From assembly GCF_034521915.1 (NCBI RefSeq), contig NZ_JAXHLU010000004.1, positions 372,001 to 436,000 of the forward strand: 64,000 nt of DNA, given 5' to 3'. Under the pieces are notes generated by a model that searched no databases, had not been told where the DNA came from, and saw nothing but the letters and a program-made list of their open reading frames with translations. Below are positions 50,215-58,819 of the stretch, one piece after another; the stretch's first letter is position 1, and each line of letters starts with the position of its first letter. This DNA is from Fodinibius sp034521915. Lineage in GTDB: Bacteria; Bacteroidota; Rhodothermia; Balneolales; Balneolaceae. The translations under genes were made by a program, and so were the position numbers.

Positions 50215-51700
50215 ACTACAGCGACAACATCCTGCTGCCGCTCTGGCTAACGCCTTTGATATTATCCGGGCGAACTTTATTACCATCGTGATCCTTATTT
50301 TCGTGGGGAGTGGGGGAAGGGAGGCTAACTTTACGCTTTATTGGATCATCGGAACTTTTTTATTTCTGCTGGTTTGGGGAGCCATTTCATGGTATCGATT
50401 TCAATTCAGCGTTGAGGATGGGGAGCTTCGAATCGAGCAGGGAGTGATGGTGCGCAAAAAGCTCTATCTTACCTCTGATCGCATTCAGGTAATTGATATT
50501 TCTGCGGGAGTTGTTCAGCGATTATTTGGACTAGTGGCCGTAGAGGTAAAAACAGCGGGCAGTAGTTCAAAAGAAGCAAAAATTAGCGCCATTACCCGGG
50601 AAAAGGCGGAAAAGTTAAAAGCACTACTCCGTAAGAAAACCGAGAAGTCTGATGATTCACAGGAAGCTGAGCCTGTTTTACAACGTAAAGTATACGCACT
50701 GGATACGAGGGATCTGCTAATTGCAGCTTCAACGTCAGGTCGATTTGGGGTAGCGCTTTCAGTAGTCGGTGTAGCTTTTTCTCAGGTTGAGCAGCTTATT
50801 TCTGAGGAACAGATGATTCATTTTGTAGAAACGATTATTCCCCGCAGTACTAACGCTTCAATGATTGCCATGTCAATTTTTGCAGTTATTGCAATAGCAT
50901 GGCTGTTTTCGTTTGCAAGCACTATTTTCAAATACTACGATTTTGTGGTAGAGGTTCGTGAGAACGAATTACTGATAAGTCGCGGTCTGTTTGAGCGCAC
51001 ACAGCTTACAATTCCTTTTAATCGTATCCAAGCTGTGCAAATTAAAGAGGAGTTGTTACGTCAGCCATTGGGATATGCTTCTTTAGTTATTGAAAGTGCT
51101 GGTTATGGAGAAAGTGAAGGAAATTCTACTACGTTATTTCCATTGTTGGCTAAGCCCCAAATTTATAATTTTATCAACGAAGTAATTCCCGATTACCAAA
51201 CTGAGATATCAGAGAATAGTAACGTACCATCGGTGGGATTGCGTCGATATCTTTTCCGAATGCTTTGGATATCACTGCCTGTTATTCTGATTGTCTGGAG
51301 TAGTATTCCTTATGGTGTTTACAGTTGGTTCCTGTTGATCCCCGCCTTGCTGTTAGGATATCAGCAGTACAGAGATGCAGAAATAGCAAGGGGAAAAGAT
51401 ATTCTTATTCTCACCTTTCGATTACTCAGCAAAACAACTGCTATGGTTAAAAAATACCGAATGCAGTCATGTCAGGTCCAACAGAATCCCTTTCAAAAAA
51501 GATTGAATTTGAGCAATCTAACGATACATGTTGCCAGCGGTAATCAAGGTCGTGCCTTTACAGTCAGAGATGTTGAAATCACTGAGGCCATGGATTATCG
51601 GATGTGGTTATCAAATGGTCAAGATGGTAGTGTTATATCTGATGATGAGGATGGTGAAGCGCTAAATGAGGATGTTGATAATCCTGATGTTACCCGGTAA
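50207..51700 (+). CDS. Multi bacterial PH domain membrane protein (YdbT-like)
   Basis: From ATG 50207 (MFELQRQHPAAALANAFDII), 497 residues. It contains repeated modules: membrane helices followed by bPH_2 domains, recognised by RFQFSVEDGELRIEQGVMVRK-type starts (VRENELLISRGLFERTQLTI later) with RIQVIDISAGVVQRLFG and RIQAVQIKEELLRQPLGY. A third module is near residue 400 (YRMQSCQVQQNPFQKRLNLS). The gene overlaps the YdbS-like gene by 8 bases (ATGTTTGA), so the two are translationally coupled. A longer ORF from 50144 would overlap more and is not preferred. It ends 11 bases inside the convergent DUF6789 gene. Confidence 0.88.
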   Translation: MFELQRQHPAAALANAFDIIRANFITIVILIFVGSGGREANFTLYWIIGTFLFLLVWGAISWYRFQFSVEDGELRIEQGVMVRKKLYLTSDRIQVIDISAGVVQRLFGLVAVEVKTAGSSSKEAKISAITREKAEKLKALLRKKTEKSDDSQEAEPVLQRKVYALDTRDLLIAASTSGRFGVALSVVGVAFSQVEQLISEEQMIHFVETIIPRSTNASMIAMSIFAVIAIAWLFSFASTIFKYYDFVVEVRENELLISRGLFERTQLTIPFNRIQAVQIKEELLRQPLGYASLVIESAGYGESEGNSTTLFPLLAKPQIYNFINEVIPDYQTEISENSNVPSVGLRRYLFRMLWISLPVILIVWSSIPYGVYSWFLLIPALLLGYQQYRDAEIARGKDILILTFRLLSKTTAMVKKYRMQSCQVQQNPFQKRLNLSNLTIHVASGNQGRAFTVRDVEITEAMDYRMWLSNGQDGSVISDDEDGEALNEDVDNPDVTR

Positions 51701-52163
51701 GCCACCAGTGGTAAATGGAGAGGGTACACACTCCAAAAATGATATGGAGACCTAAAATCCAGTAGGGCATAAGTGTTCCCCATTCTCGACCTAAAATACC
51801 CGGATTTTTAATAGGTTTGTCTTCTCCGATATATGGATGTGTGTCGGCGATTATTCCGATCATAGCGCCTACAAAGATGCCGTGCCCAAATCCCCACAGA
51901 ATTCCAGCCGGCCAATTGGGCGTTACTACCATGGCGGTAAGTAGGATAACGTATAAAATGCCCCATCCCGCCCCAATGAGCAGATGTAACAATATACCGA
52001 CAACGTATACCTGTGATTTATTTTGTATATCTACGAATTGTGTTCCGATGAGGTAGGGAATGTCGAGATCTTGGCCAAATAATTTTAACAGGTATATAAG
52101 GAAGGTTAAGATTAGAGCGCCAATAAAACCTGAGATTGCAGCGATTAATAGATTAGGTTCCAT
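51690..52163 (-). CDS. DUF6789-like small membrane protein
   Basis: A 157-residue protein with about four to five membrane helices. It resembles DUF6789: repeated glycine/alanine helices with ISGFIGALILTFLIYLL, LLHLLIGAGWGILYVI and a polar loop ADTHPYIGEDKPIKNPGILG. Function unknown. A clear Shine-Dalgarno (AGGAGGAG) sits 6 bases before the ATG at 52163, unusual in this window. Its 3' end overlaps the YdbT-like gene by 11 bases, converging tail to tail. Confidence 0.7.
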   Translation of the reverse strand: MEPNLLIAAISGFIGALILTFLIYLLKLFGQDLDIPYLIGTQFVDIQNKSQVYVVGILLHLLIGAGWGILYVILLTAMVVTPNWPAGILWGFGHGIFVGAMIGIIADTHPYIGEDKPIKNPGILGREWGTLMPYWILGLHIIFGVCTLSIYHWWLTG

Positions 52164-52300
52164 AACTCCTCCTGGTTTTAAGAAGTACAGCTGCGAAAAA
52201 TTAATATAATATGGTTTTCTTACCTACAACAAAGTTATTACTCTTTTATTAAATAGCAATAAAGGGTAGTAGTGAAAAGGAGGGCATAGTTTTAATTAAC

Positions 52301-52690
52301 TCAAGACATTTTTCCAGCAAAAGCTTTGTTGATAGATTTCTTTAAATGACTCATTTGTATTGGCTTTACCAAGTAATCCACATAGTCAGTTTTTTTAGCT
52401 CGCTCAAGATTATACTGGTCTGAATTTCCGGTAATATAAATCACATGGACATCCGATTCCTCACGAATCTTCTGCATTGCTGTAATGCCGTCAATATTGT
52501 CCTTGAGCTGTATATCCATCAAAATAAGATCAGGCTGCAATTCAAAAAATGAGTCTATAGCGTCTTGGCCGGCGATAACCTTTTTAACAACTTGATGTCC
52601 CAGCTTATTGATCATTCGTTCTAACACCATTGAGATGATCATATCATCTTCAACAATGAGAACTTTTTTGTCTGTTAATGATTCACTCAT
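52301..52690 (-). CDS. Single-domain response regulator (receiver only)
   Basis: A 129-residue CheY-like receiver with all functional sites: acidic pair in VLIVEDDMIIS, phospho-Asp in LILMDIQLKDNIDG, Thr in VIYITGNSD and Lys in DYLVKPIQM. There is no output domain, so it acts by protein contact or phosphotransfer. Partners cannot be seen directly; the HisKA_2 kinase at 44589-46064 is a possible source because such kinases often pair with receivers of this type. It is flanked by unrelated membrane-protein genes. Confidence 0.9.
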   Translation of the reverse strand: MSESLTDKKVLIVEDDMIISMVLERMINKLGHQVVKKVIAGQDAIDSFFELQPDLILMDIQLKDNIDGITAMQKIREESDVHVIYITGNSDQYNLERAKKTDYVDYLVKPIQMSHLKKSINKAFAGKMS

Positions 52691-52747
52691 TTTATTACCT
52701 AATCCCGTCTGAATTAATTATGCAGTAATAAAATAAATTTTTTGCAT

Positions 52748-53587
52748 TTAACCTAAGGCGACGTCCAAAATCATCATAACGCTGAAACCGATCATGGTGC
52801 CAAGGGTGGCTAAGTCGGTATTGCCGTGGAGTTGAGATTCGGGAATAAGTTCTTCAATAACAACATAAATCATAGCACCGGCGGCAAAAGCAAGGGCGTA
52901 GGGTAAAAGTGGTTGAACCATGAGCACCGCCGCGGCGCCAATTACTGCTGATATGGGTTCTACTATACCCGATAGTTGCCCGTACCAGAAGCTTTTGCCA
53001 GCTGATAGACCCTCGCGCCGCAAAGGCATAGAAACGGCTGTTCCCTCCGGGAAGTTTTGAATGCCAATACCAATTGCCAGGGTAATTGCACCAACTACTG
53101 TAGCGCCTCCCGCCGCTTCAATACCGGATGCAGCTGCTCCGAAAAGAACACCTATAGCAAGTCCCTCGGGAATGTTGTGAAGTGTAATAGCAAGAACCAA
53201 AAGTGTTGCTCTTCGCCAAGAAGTTTTTACTCCTTCTGCCTCTTCCATTGGTAACCCGATGTGTAGGTGAGGAAGATAGGCATCACAAATCCGCAGAAAA
53301 ATACCTCCAGTTAAAAATCCAATAACGGCAGGGACCCACTCAATCATACCTTGTGCACCAGCCATATCAATAGAAGGGACGAGCAAAGACCAAAAACTGG
53401 CAGCAATCATCACACCGGCAGCAAATCCCATCATGGTATCCAGAAGTTTATGGCCAACAGTCTTGGTGAAAAATACGAGGGCTGCTCCCAAGGCTGTTAA
53501 GCCCCAAGTGAATAATCCGCCAAATAAACTTTGTATAATGGGATTCAGTCCATAAAAAGTCTCTTTAATAGCAACTGGGTCAAACAT
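52748..53587 (-). CDS. ZIP-family divalent metal transporter
   Basis: A 279-residue ZIP transporter with eight predicted helices. Helices 4 and 5 hold the metal-binding motifs: HNIPEGLAIGVLFGAA and QNFPEGTAVSMPL, where the second motif has Gln in place of the usual His. A His-containing cytosolic loop (LPHLHIGLPMEEAEG) lies between helices 3 and 4. The family moves Zn2+, Fe2+ or Mn2+ into the cytoplasm. Closest in layout to GufA/ZupT. Upstream intergenic DNA shows no zinc-regulator site that I can identify. Confidence 0.92.
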   Translation of the reverse strand: MFDPVAIKETFYGLNPIIQSLFGGLFTWGLTALGAALVFFTKTVGHKLLDTMMGFAAGVMIAASFWSLLVPSIDMAGAQGMIEWVPAVIGFLTGGIFLRICDAYLPHLHIGLPMEEAEGVKTSWRRATLLVLAITLHNIPEGLAIGVLFGAAASGIEAAGGATVVGAITLAIGIGIQNFPEGTAVSMPLRREGLSAGKSFWYGQLSGIVEPISAVIGAAAVLMVQPLLPYALAFAAGAMIYVVIEELIPESQLHGNTDLATLGTMIGFSVMMILDVALG

Positions 53588-53904
53588 GTAATGAGCTTTT
53601 CTGTTTTTGAATTAAATATTTAAACATGAAAATATAGAAATAATAAGTGATATTAAAATAAAATTTAGCCAAGACTAATAATTTTAATATGGAACTTTCC
53701 TATACTGATAATCCTTTTTTAAAAGTCATTATCCCAACTAAAATCATGATTTATCAGCTATTAATTTTTCTTAGTTTTGCTTAGTTTCCTGCACTTCTCT
53801 TTGCATCTACTCGATCATTGGTAAATGTATTTGGAAGCATCCTGTAAACTTGATTATAGTCGTATTCCCATTCCGAAGAAAATTCAATTTTAAAATTGCG
53901 CGAA
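53588..53904. other. Intergenic region before gcvP
   Basis: 317 A/T-rich bases between divergent genes. No ORF, tRNA or glycine-riboswitch motif was found. A TGTATTTG at 53827-53834 is a weak -7-like match for gcvP. Nothing else stands out. Confidence 0.4.
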
Positions 53905-56820
53905 ATGAGTATCAATTTTGATAAAGAACGTTTTATGCACCGCCATAATGGCCCTGACGAAAAGCAGGAAAGTGAAATGCTTTCAGCCATTGGTGCTTCT
54001 TCTATTGATGAACTTATTGGACAAACCATCCCCAAAGGTATTCGTCTCCAAGATCAGATTGATCTCGATGAGCCGATGAGTGAATATCGGTTTTTGGAAG
54101 AGTTTCGAGATTTGGCAAATAAGAATAAAATTTATGAGTCATACATTGGTATGGGGTATCACGATACGTTGACCCCCAATGTAATTTTACGCAATGTACT
54201 CGAAAATCCCGGGTGGTATACGGCTTATACGCCTTACCAGGCTGAGATTGCCCAGGGACGGCTCGAAGCCCTGATCAATTTTCAGACGATGGTTTCAGAT
54301 CTGACCGGAAGGGAACTGGCCAATGCTTCTTTGTTGGATGAAGGAACTTCAGCGGCCGAGGCCATGTCGATGCTCTATTCTATGCGGCGCGGTGCCAAGC
54401 GCAAGAAGGCACACACGTTTTTTGTTTCTGAGCTGTGTCATCCACAAACGATAGATGTAGTACAAGGACGTGCCGAGCCGCTTGATATTGAAGTAGTGGT
54501 CGGTGATCACAAAGAGTTGGATGTAACTGACGAAGAGCTATTTGGAATTTTGCTTCAGTATCCCACTACCGATGGCACTGTGGAAGATTATTCGGATTTA
54601 ATTGCTGCCTGTGAAGAGAATAATGTGCAATCGGTGGTAGCGGCTGACTTGCTGAGCCTTACCTTGTTGACTCCGCCCGGTGAAATGGGAGCCGATGTTG
54701 TCGTTGGATCAACGCAGCGTTTTGGGGTGCCCATGGGATACGGTGGGCCTCATGCCGCATATTTTGCGACCCGAGAAAAATACAAGCGCAAGATCCCGGG
54801 ACGAATTATTGGAGTTACGCAGGATACGGAAGAGAATCCCGTGTACCGGATGGCGCTCCAAACGCGCGAGCAGCATATCCGACGTGAAAAGGCAACATCC
54901 AACATCTGCACGGCGCAGGTGTTGCTTGCAGTGATTGCCGGCTTTTATGCTGTTTATCACGGTCCAAAAGGCCTGCGACGCATCGCAGAGCGAATCCATG
55001 GACTGGCGAAGATAATGGATAAAGGTCTTGAGAGGCTCGGCTACGAAGTAGCAAACGATCTCTATTTTGATACGCTAAAAGTAAAACTTGAGAATGATAA
55101 TCAGAAAGAGAAACTTCGTCAGAAAGCGCTTGATCACAAATTAAATCTACGCTATTTCGATGAGTCGGCTGTGGGTATTGCTTTTGATGAGGTAAAAGAT
55201 TTGGATCATGTCAGGGAACTGCTATCAATTTTTGCATCACTGAACGAGAATGGAGAGGAGGTTGACGTATCCAAGTTATCGGAATCAGTTGAGGTTGATT
55301 ATCCGGAAAAGCTGACTCGTACATCTGACTATTTACAGCATCCGGTATTTAACCTGTATCATTCTGAGCACGAGATGCTACGCTATTTGAAGAAGCTGGA
55401 AAATAAAGATCTCTCGTTGGTCCACTCCATGATTTCGCTGGGCTCGTGCACAATGAAGCTCAATGCCACTTCGGAAATGATTCCGCTAACCTGGCCAGAG
55501 TTTGGGAAATTGCATCCGTTTGCTCCCGAAGAACAAGCTGAAGGATATCACGAATTGTTTGATAAATTGGAGCATCAGCTTGCCGCTATTACCGGATTCC
55601 CGGCGGTATCGCTGCAGCCCAACTCGGGAGCACAGGGCGAATTTTCAGGATTGATGACCATTCGTGCTTATCATAAACACAGACGGGAAGGTCATCGCAA
55701 TGTGACTATTGTACCTGATTCTGCTCACGGGACCAATCCTGCCAGCGCGGTTATGGCCGGGATGGATGTAGTAGTCACGGAGTGCGATGAACATGGAAAT
55801 ATCGATCTTGATGATCTGCGAGAGAAAGTAGCGGCCAATAAAGAAAAATTAGCAGCGCTGATGGTGACCTATCCGTCAACGCATGGTGTTTTTGAGGAAG
55901 ATATCAAGGAAATTTGTCAGGTTATTCACGATAATGGCGGGTTGGTATATATGGATGGCGCCAATATGAATGCCCAGGTTGGGCTTACAAGTCCGGCTGA
56001 AATTGGTGCCGATGTTTGCCATCTGAATCTGCATAAAACGTTCTGTATCCCTCATGGTGGCGGTGGACCGGGAATGGGACCCATTGCTGCGACAAAGGAT
56101 CTTGCTCCGTTTCTACCCGGAAATCCCGTTAAGAAAACAGGAGGAGAGCATGCGATTAAAAGTATTTCGGCAGCGCCATGGGGAAGTGCCAGTATTTTGT
56201 CTATTTCGTACGCTTATATCAAAATGATGGGGGCTGAAGGGCTAACTAAGGTCTCTGAGATAGCCATTCTTAATGCCAATTATCTCAAAGAGCGGTTGCA
56301 AGATCATTATTCCATCCTCTATACTGGGAAAAATGGACGCACGGCGCACGAATTTATTGTAGATCTGCGGCCATTTCGACAGTCAGCGAATATTGAAGCA
56401 GTCGATATTGCTAAACGGCTTATGGACTATGGTTTTCATGCACCGACGATGTCATGGCCGGTACCAGGCACCATAATGATAGAACCAACTGAAAGTGAAA
56501 CAAAAGAAGAGCTCGATCGTTTTTGTGAGGCTATGATTTCTATTCGTGAAGAGATAAAAGAGATCGAAGAAGGCCAAGTTGATCCCGAGAATAATGTACT
56601 CAAGCAAGCCCCGCATACCATGCGGGTGGCAATGGGAGACAACTGGGATCGTCCCTATAGTCGTGAAAAGGCGATCTTTCCGCTGGATTATCTACGGTTT
56701 AATAAATTTTGGCCGGCCGTCAGCCGTGTTGATGATGCCTATGGTGATCGCAACCTGATGTGCAATTGCGTACCGATTGATGCTTATAGCGAGGGACAGG
56801 AGCCGGCGGCGGTTGATTAA
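53905..56820 (+). CDS. gcvP: Glycine dehydrogenase (decarboxylating), P-protein
   Basis: The P-protein of the glycine cleavage system decarboxylates glycine and passes the aminomethyl group to lipoyl-H-protein. The 971-residue size is that of the fused single-chain form. The N-terminal inactive half has FMHRHNGP and SYIGMGYHDTLTPNVILRN; the C-terminal half has GSCTMKLNA, DSAHGTNPASAVMAG, the PLP lysine in NLHKTFCIPHGGGGPGMGP (about residue 710) and LYTGKNGRTAHEFI. ATG 53905 is preferred over TTG 53896. T- and H-protein genes are not in the window. A 13-bp hairpin begins 22 bases after the stop and may act as its terminator. Confidence 0.97.
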   Translation: MSINFDKERFMHRHNGPDEKQESEMLSAIGASSIDELIGQTIPKGIRLQDQIDLDEPMSEYRFLEEFRDLANKNKIYESYIGMGYHDTLTPNVILRNVLENPGWYTAYTPYQAEIAQGRLEALINFQTMVSDLTGRELANASLLDEGTSAAEAMSMLYSMRRGAKRKKAHTFFVSELCHPQTIDVVQGRAEPLDIEVVVGDHKELDVTDEELFGILLQYPTTDGTVEDYSDLIAACEENNVQSVVAADLLSLTLLTPPGEMGADVVVGSTQRFGVPMGYGGPHAAYFATREKYKRKIPGRIIGVTQDTEENPVYRMALQTREQHIRREKATSNICTAQVLLAVIAGFYAVYHGPKGLRRIAERIHGLAKIMDKGLERLGYEVANDLYFDTLKVKLENDNQKEKLRQKALDHKLNLRYFDESAVGIAFDEVKDLDHVRELLSIFASLNENGEEVDVSKLSESVEVDYPEKLTRTSDYLQHPVFNLYHSEHEMLRYLKKLENKDLSLVHSMISLGSCTMKLNATSEMIPLTWPEFGKLHPFAPEEQAEGYHELFDKLEHQLAAITGFPAVSLQPNSGAQGEFSGLMTIRAYHKHRREGHRNVTIVPDSAHGTNPASAVMAGMDVVVTECDEHGNIDLDDLREKVAANKEKLAALMVTYPSTHGVFEEDIKEICQVIHDNGGLVYMDGANMNAQVGLTSPAEIGADVCHLNLHKTFCIPHGGGGPGMGPIAATKDLAPFLPGNPVKKTGGEHAIKSISAAPWGSASILSISYAYIKMMGAEGLTKVSEIAILNANYLKERLQDHYSILYTGKNGRTAHEFIVDLRPFRQSANIEAVDIAKRLMDYGFHAPTMSWPVPGTIMIEPTESETKEELDRFCEAMISIREEIKEIEEGQVDPENNVLKQAPHTMRVAMGDNWDRPYSREKAIFPLDYLRFNKFWPAVSRVDDAYGDRNLMCNCVPIDAYSEGQEPAAVD

Positions 56821-56842
56821 TTTTAAGATAATCTTTTTATAG

Positions 56843-56932
56843 ATAGCCTATGGATAAATCCATAGGCTATTTGTTATTGGGAAGCTCACTTAAAGTGAGC
56901 TTGTAATTTTAGCCTTATGATTTATCATCAGG
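56843..56932. repeat. Left hairpin block beside the IS200-like transposase
   Basis: Three consecutive palindromes: ATAGCCTATGGAT/ATCCATAGGCTAT (perfect 13-bp stem, loop AA, 56843-56870), AAGCTCACT/AGTGAGCTT (56882-56902), and an imperfect CCTTATGATTTATCATCAGG (56913-56932) that overlaps the transposase stop codon. The same three motifs recur in the same order and orientation at 57457-57601. Confidence 0.75.
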
Positions 56933-57377
56933 TGATCGTTTTATTTTTATATTCGAGATTGTGTATATCCAAAAATCGTACAAACTCATCTGTAAACGAT
57001 TGGGTGGCATGATGCTTTTTTTGTCTTTCAATATATTTGATTGTTTTAGGTACCAGTGATTGGTTAATTGAAAAAGCGCCATATCCTCTTTGCCAGCGAA
57101 ACTTATAATCAGTGAAATAGTTTTTGTTTAACCAACGAGATGAACTGCCTTTGATGATTTGTGCTGCTTTGCTCACAGAATATTTGGCAGGTAGATTTAC
57201 AAGAACATGAAGGTGATTAGTGGTTCCTCCCACAGATAGTATTTGCAATTCGTGATTTGCTGATGATTTTTTGATATAGGAATAAAGGGCATCTTCAAAT
57301 TTAGATCCTATTTCTGGAGTTCTTTCCTTTGTGCTAAATATTAAGTGTATGAATAGTTTTGAATATGTGTTTCCCAT
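56928..57377 (-). CDS. IS200-like / REP-associated tyrosine transposase
   Basis: A 149-residue Y1-type transposase. It has the HUH pair in TNHLHVLVNLP (residues ~50-60) and the catalytic tyrosine in KTIKYIERQKKHH near residue 115. It opens with TYSKLFIHLIFSTKER, typical of this family. These enzymes cut and join single-stranded DNA beside short hairpins. Length fits IS200 TnpA and REP-associated relatives (RAYTs). No TnpB is present. It is bracketed by direct copies of a three-hairpin block, which are likely its substrates. Confidence 0.92.
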   Translation of the reverse strand: MGNTYSKLFIHLIFSTKERTPEIGSKFEDALYSYIKKSSANHELQILSVGGTTNHLHVLVNLPAKYSVSKAAQIIKGSSSRWLNKNYFTDYKFRWQRGYGAFSINQSLVPKTIKYIERQKKHHATQSFTDEFVRFLDIHNLEYKNKTIT

Positions 57378-57456
57378 AATGATCTTTTTCTTGATGATTT
57401 TATGAGTAAGATCACTTTTGGGAACAGATCCTTACAAATAGTATCCTAATTTTAAG

Positions 57457-57601
57457 GCCTATGGATGAATCCAAGATTAAAATACCGAAACATTTTAGCT
57501 AAAAGGATTCTCTAAATATCTACGGATGAATCCGTGGCCTATACATTTTTAAAGCTCACTTGAAGTAAGCTTATGATTTAGCCTGATGATTCATCATCAG
57601 G
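57457..57601. repeat. Right hairpin block beside the IS200-like transposase
   Basis: Contains CCTATGGATGAATCC (half-hairpin, 57458-57472), CGGATGAATCCG (57523-57534) followed by GGCCTAT, AAGCTCACTTGAAGTAAGCTT (57552-57572) and CCTGATGATTCATCATCAGG (57582-57601). These repeat the left block motifs in the same order, with an interruption of ~50 bases inside the first hairpin. Confidence 0.7.
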
Positions 57602-57619
57602 TCGTAAAGGAAACAATCT

Positions 57620-58078
57620 TTATTTATGAGTAATAGAACTTTCTAGTCGGATATCACTCATTAAGGTGCGGTGAACAGGACATTTTTGAGAGATATCCAG
57701 TATTTTATTGAGCTGTTCCTCCGTAACCTCTCCTTCCACAATTACTTCTTTTTCTATGACATCAATTCTGCTTTTAGGATCCTCACAGTTTTTGCAATCC
57801 TCATCATGCTGTTTGTTATGGCGAAGCTCCATGTAAATATCCTCTACATTATCCCATCCCTTGTGCTGAACATACATTTTGATGGTCATGACGGTACAAG
57901 AGCCCAGTGACATCAACAGGTAATCATAGGGATCGGGACCTTTATCCTTACCGCCATCAACGGATTTAGGTTCGTCCCCCACAAATTCATGTTTGCCGGC
58001 CGTAAGTGTGGTGGTATATGTTTCTTCTTTGGGGAGGTGCGCGTGTACAATCTTTTTCTTATCAGAATCTTTAGCCAT
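57620..58078 (-). CDS. OsmC/Ohr family protein
   Basis: A 152-residue OsmC-like protein. The two family cysteines are in LMSLGSCTVMTIKMYVQHKG near residue 60 and ISQKCPVHRTLMSDI near residue 130. The N-terminal beta strand HEFVGDEPKSVDGGKDKGPD-type region (seen as GDEPKSVDGGKDKGPDPYDY) carries the usual loop. The family reduces organic hydroperoxides by a cysteine-based mechanism; YhfA-like members have unclear roles. A CKNCEDPKSRID insertion with two further cysteines near residue 95 is a small peculiarity. Confidence 0.88.
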   Translation of the reverse strand: MAKDSDKKKIVHAHLPKEETYTTTLTAGKHEFVGDEPKSVDGGKDKGPDPYDYLLMSLGSCTVMTIKMYVQHKGWDNVEDIYMELRHNKQHDEDCKNCEDPKSRIDVIEKEVIVEGEVTEEQLNKILDISQKCPVHRTLMSDIRLESSITHK

Positions 58079-58142
58079 GATGTGAAAATATAATTTTTAA
58101 TTAAGATCAATTGATGTGTTGATTTGAATCTAACTTACAAAA

Positions 58143-58700
58143 TCAGTTGTTGTAATTTTTGTTGATAGGTATTCCATATTTCTCTTCCAAGATATTCAGA
58201 TGATGTTTTTCATGTCCGGCGATAATAAAAGCCAACGCCCGGACCGAAACAGTAACATCATTCGCCGTACCTTTGCGTGACATTTGTTCTTTAGAGAAAC
58301 TGCTAAACATGCTGATATTGGCGTTACGCTGAGCATCGTATTCGGTGGATAAACTCTGTAGACTTCGGTTCTCAAAATGAGCGTGCTCTACATAAGCATC
58401 ATGATCGTAACCGGGTAACGAAGTCTGTTCCCCGCGGCTGATACATAGCGTCCTATAAGCCATAATGCGTTCAGTATCTATCAGGTGGCCAAAAATTTCC
58501 TTAACGCTCCATTTGTTATCGGCATAGCGGTGATTGGCCTCTTCTTTGGTCAATTGCCGGATGATAGTATAAATTTGTTGGCCTTGTTGGATGAGTAACT
58601 GAATTACATTTGGCTCATCAACAAGATTGATATAGCCTTCATAAAAATCGCTGTATTCATCTGGTTGAGGTCTGTTGTCTTCCCAATCTAAAAGTGCCAT
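58143..58700 (-). CDS. DinB/YfiT-family protein
   Basis: A 185-residue four-helix-bundle protein of the DinB superfamily (DUF664/YfiT-like). Three metal-binding histidines are expected, consistent with NKWSVKEIFGHLIDTERIM (His near residue 72) and FIIAGHEKHHLNIL near residue 163. Members include thiol-dependent S-transferases using bacillithiol or mycothiol; DNA-damage induction is known for some. The cofactor thiol of this organism cannot be seen. It lies next to the OsmC-like gene on the same strand with a 64-base gap, two possible stress genes together. Confidence 0.85.
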   Translation of the reverse strand: MALLDWEDNRPQPDEYSDFYEGYINLVDEPNVIQLLIQQGQQIYTIIRQLTKEEANHRYADNKWSVKEIFGHLIDTERIMAYRTLCISRGEQTSLPGYDHDAYVEHAHFENRSLQSLSTEYDAQRNANISMFSSFSKEQMSRKGTANDVTVSVRALAFIIAGHEKHHLNILEEKYGIPINKNYNN

Positions 58701-58770
58701 TTTGTTCTTTTGATTTTATACTTTTGTCACTTTTTGAAAGTACTCCTGAATTATCATTAATGTAAAATAA

Positions 58771-58796
58771 AAAAGGCCGGATTACTCCGGCCTTTT
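58771..58796 (-). terminator. Terminator after the M16-like gene
   Basis: AAAAGGCCGGA pairs with TCCGGCCTTTT across TTAC. Read on the minus strand the stem is followed by TTTATTTT, so it serves the minus-strand M16-like gene ending at 58820. Confidence 0.85.
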
Positions 58797-58819
58797 GGAT
58801 CATTAAGTAAGACTTCGTG

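Noticed and set aside
53588..53904. Possible glycine riboswitch before gcvP
   Set aside because: None of the conserved purine-rich glycine-aptamer segments are present in the leader.
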